Origin: a virus
Length of the DNA: 34,929 bases
Direction: 5' to 3' (one strand)
Virus record (IMG/VR): IMGVR_UViG_3300044825_000543
Location: 1 to 34,929 of that record
Positions within the stretch are counted from its first letter, which is position 1. Every line of letters begins with the position of its first letter. Position numbers and translations under genes: made by a program. The notes beneath the pieces are model-generated. The model had not been told where the DNA came from. It made no database searches and saw nothing but the letters and a program-made list of their open reading frames with translations. Positions 1 to 7,087 of this stretch are shown piece by piece.

Positions 1-127
1 TTCCTCGGCCCTTCTCTAATTCGTGCGAGAGATTCAGAAAGGGACATCGGTGTCCTCCACGGCTACTGGCGACGCCAGCGAAACGTCCACCAGATCCTGC
101 CCGTATTGGCTCGTCCTCGTCCTGATG
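1..127. repeat. Left copy of 127-bp direct terminal repeat (circle junction)
   Basis: The first 127 bases are identical to 34803-34929. An exact repeat of 127 bp at both ends is what a k-mer assembler leaves when it closes a circular or circularly permuted genome. It contains the 3' end of the ERF gene and the first codons of the DnaA-like gene. Collapsing it makes the two genes neighbours that overlap by 14 bp. Confidence 0.9.
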
Positions 128-936
128 CGGACAGCCTCCTTGCGCTCCTTGGCGTCCGCAAACAGGTTCCCTGCGATGCGGTCAAACGTCGTGACGTACA
201 CGACCTCGCCGCCGTCCGGCCTGATCCCCACCCGCCACTTGGTGTACGGCTTCCCGGCCTTGCTAGTCCCCTCGTCAGCCTTGAGGTACGAAACCATGCC
301 GACTGTCTCCGTATCACCGTCACCGAAACCACCCGTACCGCCGTAGGAGGCGCTAGGAGCCTCTACAGGGCGCTCCGTGGCTTGGGGGGTACTCGGGGCA
401 GGGTCAGGCTTCGGAGCCGTCCTAGCGGCTTCCCGTGGCTGCGTCGCCGATCCAGCATTGCCGGACGGCTGGCGACCCGCTCCGGCATTTCCCGGACTGG
501 ACCCCTGATTCCGGGCCAGCCGCTCGTCGGTGTCCTCCTGAGCGTCTAGGTCGTCTGCGGCCAACGCGAGGGCGCTTTGCAAACTATAACGACGCATGTA
601 ACTCACTGCCCCTCCAATTGCTTGTTGGCTCATGCCATTGACCAGCGGAGTGGCGTAGGCCGGGAACGTGATCTGGTCGCCGGACTCATGGATGAACATG
701 GTCTGGACCTCCACGAAGCCTCCGACCTTGTCGGTGGACACGGGCTGGAACAGGGCCAAGCCGTGTTCCTTCAGCACTGGCTTGATGACCTCCAAGAACG
801 CATTGAGGCTGGCGTAGCGGTACGGCTTGCCGTCCTGCTTGTACGCGGCGTTCTTGCTGTCCGTGTGGGGGTTGGGAATGTTCTGCGCTGCCTTGACCAG
901 CGCAAGCACTGCTCTGTTGGGTGGCGTTTCTGCCAT
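34..936 (-). CDS. erf: ERF-family single-strand annealing recombinase
   Basis: A 300-residue protein of the ERF superfamily. These cytosolic ring-forming proteins anneal complementary single strands during phage recombination and genome circularisation. The N-terminal half (about residues 10-135) carries the family core: a KxGxPYRYASL-type segment near 35-45, the GLALFQPV strand near 60, and the SQQAIGGAVSYMRRYSLQ stretch near 105-120, followed by an acidic DDLDAQED turn. Residues about 140-205 are a Pro/Ala/Ser-rich linker, and the C-terminal part (about 205-300) is less conserved and ends in an acidic DTDVPF tail like that of single-strand binding proteins. The start is set by AGGAGAGACA upstream of ATG. 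The gene follows its own promoter candidate and overlaps the next gene by 14 bp across the circle junction, suggesting coupled translation. Confidence 0.88.
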   Translation of the reverse strand: MAETPPNRAVLALVKAAQNIPNPHTDSKNAAYKQDGKPYRYASLNAFLEVIKPVLKEHGLALFQPVSTDKVGGFVEVQTMFIHESGDQITFPAYATPLVNGMSQQAIGGAVSYMRRYSLQSALALAADDLDAQEDTDERLARNQGSSPGNAGAGRQPSGNAGSATQPREAARTAPKPDPAPSTPQATERPVEAPSASYGGTGGFGDGDTETVGMVSYLKADEGTSKAGKPYTKWRVGIRPDGGEVVYVTTFDRIAGNLFADAKERKEAVRIRTRTSQYGQDLVDVSLASPVAVEDTDVPF

Positions 937-968
937 GATTGTCTCTCCTGCCGCCTAGTTGTGAAGTG

Positions 969-994
969 CCGCAGGCATGACGGCCTGCATGCGG
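969..994. promoter_or_regulatory. Inverted repeat in the ERF leader, operator candidate
   Basis: GCAGGC (971-976) and GCCTGC (983-988) form a 6-bp inverted repeat around a 6-base loop, with extra flanking CC/GG pairing. It lies just downstream of the -10 box of the ERF promoter candidate, where a repressor operator or a leader hairpin could act. No binding protein can be assigned. Confidence 0.3.
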
Positions 995-1001
995 TACGGT
1001 G

Positions 1002-1029
1002 AGTATACCAATACTTTACTGATGCGCAA
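1002..1029 (-). promoter_or_regulatory. Sigma70-like promoter candidate for the ERF gene
   Basis: On the minus strand TTGCGC (1029-1024) and TATACT (1007-1002) are separated by 16 bp. The -10 box matches five of six consensus bases; the -35 box is weaker. Transcription would start near 995, giving a leader of about 60 bases before the ERF start codon. Confidence 0.5.
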
Positions 1030-1033
1030 GGAC

Positions 1034-1060
1034 GGGGAGCGGCCATCCGTGGCCGCCCCC
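1034..1060 (-). terminator. GC-rich hairpin after the early operon
   Basis: GCGGCCA (1039-1045) and TGGCCGC (1050-1056) pair around a TCCG loop. The stem extends by four G-C pairs past a single bulged A. It lies 15 bases after the stop codon of the 30-residue membrane peptide and just before the ERF promoter candidate. There is no T-run after it, so it may be a weak or factor-dependent terminator, or an mRNA-stabilising structure. Confidence 0.5.
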
Positions 1061-1074
1061 CTGAACCGAGATGC

Positions 1075-1167
1075 CTACTTGCGCTGCGAGTCAAACACGC
1101 TGCAAAACCAGAAGCCTACAGCAAGGCTGACCACGAGAATGATAACGGCCATTATGTCCTGCGTCAT
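1075..1167 (-). CDS. 30-residue single-span membrane peptide
   Basis: A small open frame that begins with an ATGA overlap on the preceding gene and encodes 30 residues. Residues 6-25 are an uninterrupted hydrophobic segment (MAVIILVVSLAVGFWFCSVF) flanked by MTQDI and the polar tail DSQRK, so it is predicted to span the inner membrane once. It is the last gene of the early operon, followed by a hairpin. The exact stop/start overlap with the gene before it is the main evidence that it is translated. Possible roles include modifying the host membrane early in infection or superinfection exclusion; the sequence does not decide. Confidence 0.55.
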   Translation of the reverse strand: MTQDIMAVIILVVSLAVGFWFCSVFDSQRK

Positions 1168-1427
1168 GCGCACTCCAATCTGTCTCGCAGATGCTCTACC
1201 AGCGTATTGACCTTGGCTGCCTGGTTAGCCACGCGACTGTCGTTGAAGGAGTACTGGGCCTTGTGCATGCCCAGCGTAATGGCCTCGTTGCGGATGGCAT
1301 CCACCAGTTCGCAGGCAGATGCCACATACATGGACCTGCCGTTGACCATGACCGGGATGCTGTCCGGCTGCTTGAGCATGTCCGCGATAACGCCTGCGAT
1401 CTTGGCGTATGGGTTTGGCGTTGTCAT
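1164..1427 (-). CDS. Hypothetical early protein, 87 aa
   Basis: Unrecognised, probably soluble protein. It starts with ATGA overlapping the stop of the preceding 119-residue gene, and its own stop overlaps the start of the membrane peptide, so it sits inside a translationally coupled string. The N-terminal part resembles an amphipathic helical segment (PYAKIAGVIADMLKQ), followed by a short strand-rich part (IPVMVNGRSMYV) and a helical C-terminus. No catalytic motif is visible. Confidence 0.75.
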   Translation of the reverse strand: MTTPNPYAKIAGVIADMLKQPDSIPVMVNGRSMYVASACELVDAIRNEAITLGMHKAQYSFNDSRVANQAAKVNTLVEHLRDRLECA

Positions 1428-1783
1428 AGGACAGCCACTCCGATCGTCGGGTAGTACGCGTCGATGTCCTTGTCCTTGGCATCTGCTGCCTTGTAGACGT
1501 ACAGCGCGCAGCCGCGTGGGTCGCCTTGGTGATAGGCGTGCAGTGTGGGGTACTTCTGCAATACCTTGGCAACCTGACGCAGCGCACGCGCTTCTAGATT
1601 GACCGTCTTGCCGACTTGCGACCGTGCAGTGCCGTCATCCTCAATCCAGACCTCGCCATTGCACTCACGCTCTGCCCACCTGTGCAGCGCAAACTGTGCG
1701 CGGCGTAGCGTGTTGATGTCATCGTGCGCGATGCCAAGCCGCGCCAGCGCGGCAATGCTGTATGTGGATTCTCTGACGCTCAT
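1424..1783 (-). CDS. Conserved phage hypothetical protein, 119 aa
   Basis: This looks like a small protein family common in phages and prophages of Proteobacteria. It has an N-terminal TLRRAQFALHRWAEREC segment (about residues 25-41) and a C-terminal YPTLHAYHQGDPRGCALYVYK segment in two blocks near 78-98. Both are hallmarks I recall from genes beside recombination and replication genes. Its function is unknown. The start is ATGA overlapping the previous stop, with AAAGGAG upstream. It probably belongs to the early operon that starts at 3137. Confidence 0.8.
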   Translation of the reverse strand: MSVRESTYSIAALARLGIAHDDINTLRRAQFALHRWAERECNGEVWIEDDGTARSQVGKTVNLEARALRQVAKVLQKYPTLHAYHQGDPRGCALYVYKAADAKDKDIDAYYPTIGVAVL

Positions 1784-2070
1784 TTCATCTCCTTTGGAAC
1801 TGCGCGAAGTGCCGCCTCGACCATGTACGCGATGGCGAGCAGGTACTTGTCGCTGTAGAGGATCTCTCCGTTTGGCTCCTTGCGTGCGATGACCGCCTCT
1901 TGGTCGTTGCCAAGCCGTAGCGTTACTGTGCCACTGACAAGGCTGTCTAGGTTCTTGGCTGCACTGTCCATTGCATAGCAGTGCTGCCTGGACTCTCGGC
2001 CCAGGCTGTCCGTGCCAAGGACAATCCACTGCGCTGCGGCACGGGCCTGCTGTGTTTCTGCAAGTTTCAC
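1780..2070 (-). CDS. Hypothetical early protein, 96 aa, GTG start
   Basis: Unrecognised soluble protein. I chose the GTG at 2070 because GTGA overlaps the TGA stop of the preceding gene, as elsewhere in this operon, and because the upstream part of the frame has no alternative with a ribosome binding site. The middle has a beta-rich part (SGTVTLRLGN, EAVIARKEPNGEILYS) and the end is an alpha-helical KYLLAIAYMVEAALRAV segment that could pack as a dimer helix. Confidence 0.7.
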   Translation of the reverse strand: MKLAETQQARAAAQWIVLGTDSLGRESRQHCYAMDSAAKNLDSLVSGTVTLRLGNDQEAVIARKEPNGEILYSDKYLLAIAYMVEAALRAVPKEMK

Positions 2071-2297
2071 TGATCCTCCATCCTGCGGACGGTCACCGCG
2101 TACTGCTCGCCGCTGTCCAGCAGCACGATGCATCCATGCCCGTGATCCTTGAACGGCGTGTGACGGAACGAGGAAACGTCGTTGATCGGCGCTGCGCCAA
2201 TTCTCTCTACGGCGTCGGTAGCAGTCTTGCTGCATAGCGCCACCACTATGCGATCCTCCAACACGCGCTCTATTGCGCCCGGTGCGATCATGTCCAT
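2067..2297 (-). CDS. Hypothetical early protein, 76 aa
   Basis: Unrecognised small protein preceded by AGGAGAGACAGCA and ATG, the phage's standard early ribosome binding site. It contains a DHGHGCIVLL segment near residues 51-60 that could hold a metal, but nothing confirms this. It is coupled by GTGA to the next gene. Confidence 0.7.
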   Translation of the reverse strand: MDMIAPGAIERVLEDRIVVALCSKTATDAVERIGAAPINDVSSFRHTPFKDHGHGCIVLLDSGEQYAVTVRRMEDQ

Positions 2298-2350
2298 TGC
2301 TGTCTCTCCTGTCTCGGTTGCGAATCCGCGCCACGCGGCACGGGCGGTCA

Positions 2351-2367
2351 GGCTGGGCGCGCCAGCC
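2351..2367. other. Hairpin in an 87-base early spacer
   Basis: The spacer 2298-2384 separates the 85-aa and 76-aa genes. GGCTGG (2351-2356) and CCAGCC (2362-2367) form a perfect 6-bp stem with a GCGCG loop, and further GC pairing is possible outside it. No T-run follows. It could be a processing or attenuation structure; I see no promoter in this spacer. Confidence 0.4.
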
Positions 2368-2384
2368 CTCCCGTCCGGGCCGAG

Positions 2385-2642
2385 TCAGCGCATGGCCGCA
2401 AGAAAGGTCTTCGACCAATCCGGCTCGTCCACGATGCGCTCGCGGATACGGCTGCTATACGGAATGGATCCGGCGATGGCCCTGCTGCGCGAAAAGCGCA
2501 GCGATCCGGCCTTGCCGATGAACACAAACCACGATACCTGCGGGTCTGGGTGGCTCATCACGATGTACTTGTCGCTGCGCGTCTGCACATCGACGTATCC
2601 GGCATCCTTGCAGCGTTCGTAGAAGATCTCTCGCAGTCTCAT
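2385..2642 (-). CDS. Hypothetical early protein, 85 aa
   Basis: Unrecognised basic protein with an AAGGAGAGACACCA ribosome binding site before ATG. The N-terminus is a charged helix (RLREIFYERCKDAG), followed by a beta-rich centre (DKYIVMSHPDPQVSWFVFIGKAG in separate strands) and an Arg-rich C-terminal part. It is compact enough to be a host-takeover protein, but no family is recognised. Confidence 0.7.
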   Translation of the reverse strand: MRLREIFYERCKDAGYVDVQTRSDKYIVMSHPDPQVSWFVFIGKAGSLRFSRSRAIAGSIPYSSRIRERIVDEPDWSKTFLAAMR

Positions 2643-2670
2643 TGGTGTCTCTCCTTGTAGGGTTGATGCG

Positions 2671-2862
2671 TCAGATGACGTTTGCCATGCAGTTCAGGGC
2701 ATCGGCCTGATGCCGCGTAATCATGCTGTTCTTGTATGCGTTGTTGATGTCCAGCCGGACTGTGTGCAGCAATTCGTCAACCTGCTTGACTGGGATGTCG
2801 CTGCGCCGCTCCATGATGTCAAGGATCGACTTGGCGAGCCGAATGTATGTCGTTGTTGTCAT
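2671..2862 (-). CDS. Hypothetical early protein, 63 aa
   Basis: Mostly helical small protein of unknown function. The frame is open back to an ATG at 2889 that overlaps the previous stop as ATGA. I prefer the ATG at 2862 because AAAGGAGAGATAGCA lies just before it, the same binding site and spacing used by the neighbouring genes. The C-terminal half (HTVRLDINNAYKNSMITRHQADALN) looks like a helix-turn-helix hairpin without being a recognised DNA-binding domain. Confidence 0.65.
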   Translation of the reverse strand: MTTTTYIRLAKSILDIMERRSDIPVKQVDELLHTVRLDINNAYKNSMITRHQADALNCMANVI

Positions 2863-2885
2863 TGCTATCTCTCCTTTGCTGTGCG

Positions 2886-3137
2886 TCATGAGACTGCGCT
2901 ACGCAGCGCAGCCACAATCCGCGAGTCCATCCGGTCCTGAACGGCCATTTCTAGCGCGTCCCGCATCCACTGCAACGCCACAGGATTGGCGTGCAGCGTG
3001 TCCTTGGTGGGGCAGGCCAGTACGGTCTGCAACTGGTCTGCCGCCGTGGTGCTGCCCTCTGACTGCGCAATGGCGTGCATTGCATACGCCATGTCCTGTG
3101 CCTGACGGGTGAGGGTGATATCGATGTGTCTCTCCAT
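2886..3137 (-). CDS. Hypothetical early protein, 83 aa, possibly leaderless
   Basis: First gene of the early operon, helical and unrecognised. The start codon lies only six bases downstream of a good -10 box (TATAGT), so transcription would begin at or next to the ATG and the mRNA would be leaderless. No ribosome binding site is visible upstream, and the phage's usual GGAGAGACAC lies inside the first codons instead. Either translation is leaderless or initiation is at an unusual downstream codon. Its stop overlaps the ATG at 2889, which is in frame with the next gene but is not my preferred start for it. Confidence 0.65.
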   Translation of the reverse strand: MERHIDITLTRQAQDMAYAMHAIAQSEGSTTAADQLQTVLACPTKDTLHANPVALQWMRDALEMAVQDRMDSRIVAALRSAVS

Positions 3138-3143
3138 GTAGGT

Positions 3144-3171
3144 ACTATACGGCTAATCTACCCCTTGTCTA
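3144..3171 (-). promoter_or_regulatory. Early sigma70-like promoter
   Basis: TAGACA (3171-3166) and TATAGT (3149-3144) on the minus strand each match five of six consensus bases and are 16 bp apart. The promoter lies directly behind the late terminator and ahead of the first early gene, which makes it the most likely start of the early transcript. The predicted start site (about 3137) coincides with the first codon. Confidence 0.65.
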
Positions 3172-3183
3172 CCACAAATAGCA

Positions 3184-3228
3184 GAAAAATCCTGCCGACC
3201 CCCGTGGCAGCGCCCCAGAGGGGGTCGG
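3184..3228 (-). terminator. Rho-independent terminator ending the late operon
   Basis: CCGACCCCC (3195-3203) pairs with GGGGGTCGG (3220-3228) in a 9-bp GC-rich stem. On the minus strand it is followed by GGATTTTTCT, a run of five T. It begins two bases after the stop codon of the last structural gene. It is the only hairpin in the genome with a proper T-run and separates late from early transcription. Confidence 0.85.
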
Positions 3229-3229
3229 A

Positions 3230-4627
3230 CTAGCCGATATGCGTGCTAGCGAAGGTGGGGCTGGTACTAGACGGCAACTGGATGCCCCGGCCAGCCAGGT
3301 CCAGGTAGCGGTCCAGTTCCACCTGCCACTCCGCGCTGGTCTTGCTAATGGTCGCCGCCAGCCTGTCATCCAGTTCCCAGTCGGCAGTCCCTGCGACCAC
3401 TGCCGCGTACGGGCCGCCCGGATAGACCTGCGCCGCCTCGGTCAATACGACCTCGTCCACAAGCAGCGTCTGGCTGCCGAGTTTGACCGTGAACGCCACG
3501 TTGAAGCGGACTTCGCTGGGCAGGCTCAACGGCGTGCAGAATGCGCCTTGCATCCGCGTCCAGGCTGTGTTGCTGACGTTGTTGGTGTTCATGGCGCGGC
3601 TGACGCTGCACCCACTGATCTCCACATTGCTGCCGTCGCGTAACTGAAGCGCGATGGTTCCGGTGTTCACGGTCCCGGTATCGCCGCGCAGCAGCGCCGT
3701 CACGATGTACACGGTGTTTGCCTTGATGTTGGGTCGGCTTGCCGTCCCCATGACCTGCCCGATGTTGTGTGTCACCACGTTGTCGCCGACGATCTTGAGC
3801 GAGCGCGAGCCGCGAGCCGCCGTCGTGCTGCTCTGCAGGTTCGTTCCCTCCGTGCCGCCGTACACGGTCCAGTCGAGCGCGAACGGCGTGCCGTTGACCC
3901 GCTCAAACCCGGAGTTTGACAGCATGTTCTGCCCACGGATGTTGCTGCCCTCGATCACGCCGCAGGTGCTGTTGATCGACAGGACCGCGCCGCTGCCGTA
4001 GCCGCTCGTCCCGTCCTGCCAGCGCCTGTCGAGCCTGTCCAGCCCTGCCCTGCCCTCGATCAGCCAACGCTCGTTGCCGCGCAACAGGCTGCCGTCCCTC
4101 GCGTCCTTCGTGCAGTAGGCGTTGAGCGTTTCCGCCAGGATGCTGTCGTTCGCGCCCTGCTTCGTGACATACTTCACGCCGCCGTACGAGAACCTGCCGG
4201 ACTCTGACAGGATCAGCGTCCCGTCGCCGCTGCCGGTGGATGTCACCGTGCCAATGCTGATGCCTGTCGTTGGGATTGACTGCGCCTGCGCGATCATGTC
4301 CACCGCAAGCACGCGGAGCGCGGTATCGACATCAGGAACCTCGCGCAGCCCTGTGCGGACACTCTCAAGCACCGTGCGCTCCACCGCCTCGCGCACGTTG
4401 GTCTGCAGGGGCCGCGCCATGCCATCCACCTGCATCTCCGTGTCCGTGCTGGCAAGCCTGCCAAGCCACTCGACGCGGTCGATGCTGGTCGCGGTGTACT
4501 GGGCGCGCACCTCCTCGATGTTCGTGAAGGTGCTGCCCTGCTGGCTGCGCAGATCCTTGCCTACGGAAATGATCTTGCCAAGGCGAACCTGGAGCGAACC
4601 CGTGGTGCTGGTGTAGTCAATGGGCAT
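3230..4627 (-). CDS. Structural protein with possible carbohydrate-binding domain, 465 aa
   Basis: Last gene of the structural operon, probably a tail-tip or receptor-binding protein. The N-terminal third is helical and charged, with no family recognised. From about residue 233 the segment NMLSNSGFERVNGTPFALDWTV starts a beta-sandwich-like region of about 160 residues. Its NxxFE...W opening, G-SR-SL-I strand and late LLVDEVVLTE strand are the pattern of CBM_4_9-type carbohydrate-binding modules. A coiled C-terminal part (TISKTSAEWQVELDRYLDLA) follows. Sugar binding is inferred from the fold pattern only. Start overlaps the preceding stop by 11 bp, and the late terminator follows directly. Confidence 0.7.
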   Translation of the reverse strand: MPIDYTSTTGSLQVRLGKIISVGKDLRSQQGSTFTNIEEVRAQYTATSIDRVEWLGRLASTDTEMQVDGMARPLQTNVREAVERTVLESVRTGLREVPDVDTALRVLAVDMIAQAQSIPTTGISIGTVTSTGSGDGTLILSESGRFSYGGVKYVTKQGANDSILAETLNAYCTKDARDGSLLRGNERWLIEGRAGLDRLDRRWQDGTSGYGSGAVLSINSTCGVIEGSNIRGQNMLSNSGFERVNGTPFALDWTVYGGTEGTNLQSSTTAARGSRSLKIVGDNVVTHNIGQVMGTASRPNIKANTVYIVTALLRGDTGTVNTGTIALQLRDGSNVEISGCSVSRAMNTNNVSNTAWTRMQGAFCTPLSLPSEVRFNVAFTVKLGSQTLLVDEVVLTEAAQVYPGGPYAAVVAGTADWELDDRLAATISKTSAEWQVELDRYLDLAGRGIQLPSSTSPTFASTHIG

Positions 4628-5009
4628 GGCGATTGAATGGTATGGCGCGGTTCAGTGCGTCCTTGCGCGCCTTGCAGCCGCAGCCGCCGGACTTGCCCTG
4701 CGGCGCTGGCTGCGCCTGCTGTGGCCTGCGACGCCAGATCCATGCGCCAACGCGCTCCGCGATGTCGAGCCTGCGCAGGAACACCAGGAACGCCAGCCAC
4801 GCGACAAGGTCGCCCATGCCACGCAGCCGCGCCTTGCCGACAATGGGCAGCCTGACAGGGCATTCGGCGCACTCGGCAAGCGTTGGTCCGCTCGGCCTTG
4901 CGGCGCAGGTGACCCGGCATCCGACAGCGCGCCACCTGCGGCAGTTGATGACCGTCAGCGGCCTGTCGCCGCACACATGCGCACCGATCATCAGCGGCGT
5001 GTCGCCCAT
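4617..5009 (-). CDS. Small cysteine-rich protein with hydrophobic segment, 130 aa
   Basis: Function unknown. Residues about 13-50 hold six cysteines, including a CxxCP pair (AECAECPVRL), suggesting metal binding or disulphides. Residues about 67-78 form a short hydrophobic stretch (LVAWLAFLVFL) flanked by arginines. The C-terminus carries GGCGCKARKDALNRAI, a CxC-K-x-RK-x-x-LN signature I have the impression of seeing in small proteins of other phages. It lies between a 21-cysteine protein and the last structural gene, so a virion role is possible. Confidence 0.65.
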   Translation of the reverse strand: MGDTPLMIGAHVCGDRPLTVINCRRWRAVGCRVTCAARPSGPTLAECAECPVRLPIVGKARLRGMGDLVAWLAFLVFLRRLDIAERVGAWIWRRRPQQAQPAPQGKSGGCGCKARKDALNRAIPFNRHAH

Positions 5010-5013
5010 GCCG

Positions 5014-5958
5014 TCACGTTACAAGCGCCGTGGCGGATCGCGTGGTCTGCCATGAGTACGCCGGGAACCCAGCCGTGCCGCTCGATGTCTCGGCGTGCAT
5101 CAGCCTGTACGTCCCCCGCACGCTGTCGCCAGCGTTGCAGCACGGCTTGGCGTACCAAGCGCGGAACGCCCCGTACAGGCTGCTGGATGGCGTGTTGATG
5201 AGCGCAGGTGGAGGGCATGCGCTTGGATTGGCGGCCATGATTCCGGCGCTGTAGATCGCCACGCGCACCAGCAGGTTGTATCCGTACTGCGTGGCAAAGT
5301 CCGACGCTGGGCAGTTGCACGGTCGCGCCACTTCCCAGTCCGGCAGGTGGATGCATCCGTACCGGATCGTCACCGACATGCGCGAGATCCAACTGGTCAC
5401 ATTGGTTCCGACATCCACAGGCCCATCGCCGCCGCAGCATGGCGGGCATGACACGACCTGCTGCTGCACGATCTCGTCAGGCTGGTAGGTGACGAACGAC
5501 GCAGGCAGGCGATGCGAGCGCGGAATGGCATGTGAGCCTCCGCAGCATGCGATCAGCGAGCATCCTGGCAGGTTGCCGTTGCATCCGCAGATGCTGCCGC
5601 ACAGCCTGCGCGTGATGCCGTGCTGGAGCGGCGTGACGGTCGCGCCTCCTGTGCCGCATCCGTACCAGCCGTCGCCCTGCCACTCTGCAGCGCCGCCGGA
5701 AGCGTTGGCTATGGCGATCTCCGGGTACGCCTCCTCCGGCACAAGCGTGCAGTCGGTCGGGATGCTCTGCGGCTCGTTGGTCGTGATGGCCGTAGCCACC
5801 AGGCTCAACGCCACGTTCACGGAGTCAATCGTGCTGTCGGCTGGGGTCCGTGGCTGCGTGTTCAGGATCTGCGGACAGTCCCCTGAACCTCCGCCGGTAT
5901 CGCCTCCTGCAGTGCAGCAGCAGCCTGCCGCAAGCGCAGCGGCGTGCGCTCCGCTCAC
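5014..5958 (-). CDS. Cysteine-rich structural protein, 314 aa, 21 Cys
   Basis: Not a recognised family. It has 21 cysteines in 314 residues, in clusters CCC (13-15), CGSICGC and CSLIACC near 120-138, CPPCC near 170, CNC near 217 and CC near 278. This is very unusual for a phage protein folded in the cytoplasm. The C-terminal two thirds look like a beta-rich globular domain. The position among tail-tip genes, after the tape measure, suggests a tail-tip or adsorption protein stabilised by disulphides or metal. It overlaps the preceding gene by 4 bp. Confidence 0.7.
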   Translation of the reverse strand: MSGAHAAALAAGCCCTAGGDTGGGSGDCPQILNTQPRTPADSTIDSVNVALSLVATAITTNEPQSIPTDCTLVPEEAYPEIAIANASGGAAEWQGDGWYGCGTGGATVTPLQHGITRRLCGSICGCNGNLPGCSLIACCGGSHAIPRSHRLPASFVTYQPDEIVQQQVVSCPPCCGGDGPVDVGTNVTSWISRMSVTIRYGCIHLPDWEVARPCNCPASDFATQYGYNLLVRVAIYSAGIMAANPSACPPPALINTPSSSLYGAFRAWYAKPCCNAGDSVRGTYRLMHAETSSGTAGFPAYSWQTTRSATALVT

Positions 5959-6272
5959 AGCGTGATTCCGTAGATCGCCACAGTGACGTTGTCGCCGCTG
6001 ACCCAGAACGACTCACCTGGCGACAGCGGCAGCGGATGGGTCAGGATCTCCAGCGCCGCCTTGCTGGTCACGGACAGGTTGTACGCGATGGCGTTGGACG
6101 TTGCCGCCGCAGTCTGTCCGCGCCACAGGTGATGCAGTTCCACGGACCCGTTATTGTTGGTCGGCGCGCACACGCGGATGCTGGTCAGGATGACCTTGCC
6201 GCCGTTGTTGACCTGCACCGCAGGCTGCGGCGTCGTGATTGGGCTGGCAAGGTAAAGCAGGGCGGCTTGCAT
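5955..6272 (-). CDS. Hypothetical structural protein, 105 aa
   Basis: Small beta-rich protein with no recognised family. A strand pattern runs through most of it (VQVNNGGKVILTSIRVCAP, SVELHHLW, ALEILTHPLPLSPGESFWV, VTVAIYGITL), as in small virion decoration or tail-tip domains. Its start overlaps the previous stop by one base and its stop overlaps the next start, so it is a coupled late gene. Confidence 0.7.
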   Translation of the reverse strand: MQAALLYLASPITTPQPAVQVNNGGKVILTSIRVCAPTNNNGSVELHHLWRGQTAAATSNAIAYNLSVTSKAALEILTHPLPLSPGESFWVSGDNVTVAIYGITL

Positions 6273-7081
6273 CAGTAGATCGTCCTTCCAAGGTTCAGCA
6301 TGGCGCTTGCGGCCTTGCTCTCGATGGACGCCAGGGCGCGAGCCGCGCCAGCGCCAGTCTCGTCATCGTTGCATGTGCAGGCGACGCTGAACGCGGTCGG
6401 AATGCAGGTGAACCACTCGCTGCGGTACTGGAACGCCCAGATGCGCGAACCGTCAGGGATCGGCAGCGGCGACAGCGCAGCGCACTCTGGCTGCTCGTCC
6501 ATCGCGCCGTAGTAGGCGGCTGCCTCGTATAGGTTCAGCACATCGACGCGCTCGCCTGTGCCGTCGATCTCCATGAGGTATCCGCTCGGCGATGCGCTGA
6601 TGACCTCGCCAGTCACGACGCCATCGGCCTTTCCGATGGCCGTGCCGATGTACACCATGCCCTTGTCGGATGCCGTTGCGCTGTCTGCCCTGCTTGCAAG
6701 GTGCGCCTTCACCACATCCTGCGGCTTTAGGGTCGGCTCGCTCTCCATCATCAGCAGGAACGCGCCGTTGTCGCTCGACAGGCCGCCAGCGATCAGGCTG
6801 GTTGCCACGCATGTGTCGCCATTGATCGGACCCGGCTGCTGGATCGCAAGCCCAACTTCCTCAAACGGGTAGGACACGCAGCGCACCGCGCCCTGGCACA
6901 GCGCGTATCCGGCCTTCACGCCCTCCCCGGTGATGCGAGCCAGGATCACATCCTTGTTGCGCTCCTGCTGCGTCGGCATCATCATCACGCGCTGTTCCAG
7001 CCGCACGATGGCCGCCAGCATCTCGTTCAGGCGGTTCGCGTCAAGCGCGCCGATCTGGAAGTTGGCGAAGCGCCGCAGCAT
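6272..7081 (-). CDS. Hypothetical structural protein, 269 aa
   Basis: Unrecognised late protein in the tail-tip region. The N-terminus is helical with a short Met-rich stretch (RVMMMPTQQ), and the rest is alternating short strands (DVILARITGEGVKAGYALCQ, GMVYIGTAIGKADGVVTGEVI), as in structural beta domains. A CTCNDDETG segment lies close to the C-terminus. Genes on both sides are late structural genes in the same direction with minimal spacing. Confidence 0.7.
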   Translation of the reverse strand: MLRRFANFQIGALDANRLNEMLAAIVRLEQRVMMMPTQQERNKDVILARITGEGVKAGYALCQGAVRCVSYPFEEVGLAIQQPGPINGDTCVATSLIAGGLSSDNGAFLLMMESEPTLKPQDVVKAHLASRADSATASDKGMVYIGTAIGKADGVVTGEVISASPSGYLMEIDGTGERVDVLNLYEAAAYYGAMDEQPECAALSPLPIPDGSRIWAFQYRSEWFTCIPTAFSVACTCNDDETGAGAARALASIESKAASAMLNLGRTIY

Positions 7082-7087
7082 CGCAGG

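Noticed and set aside
1-127. Functional direct terminal repeat for packaging
   Set aside because: Exactly 127 bp and located inside a coding overlap; this fits a k-mer assembly artefact better than a biological end. True ends cannot be decided from sequence.
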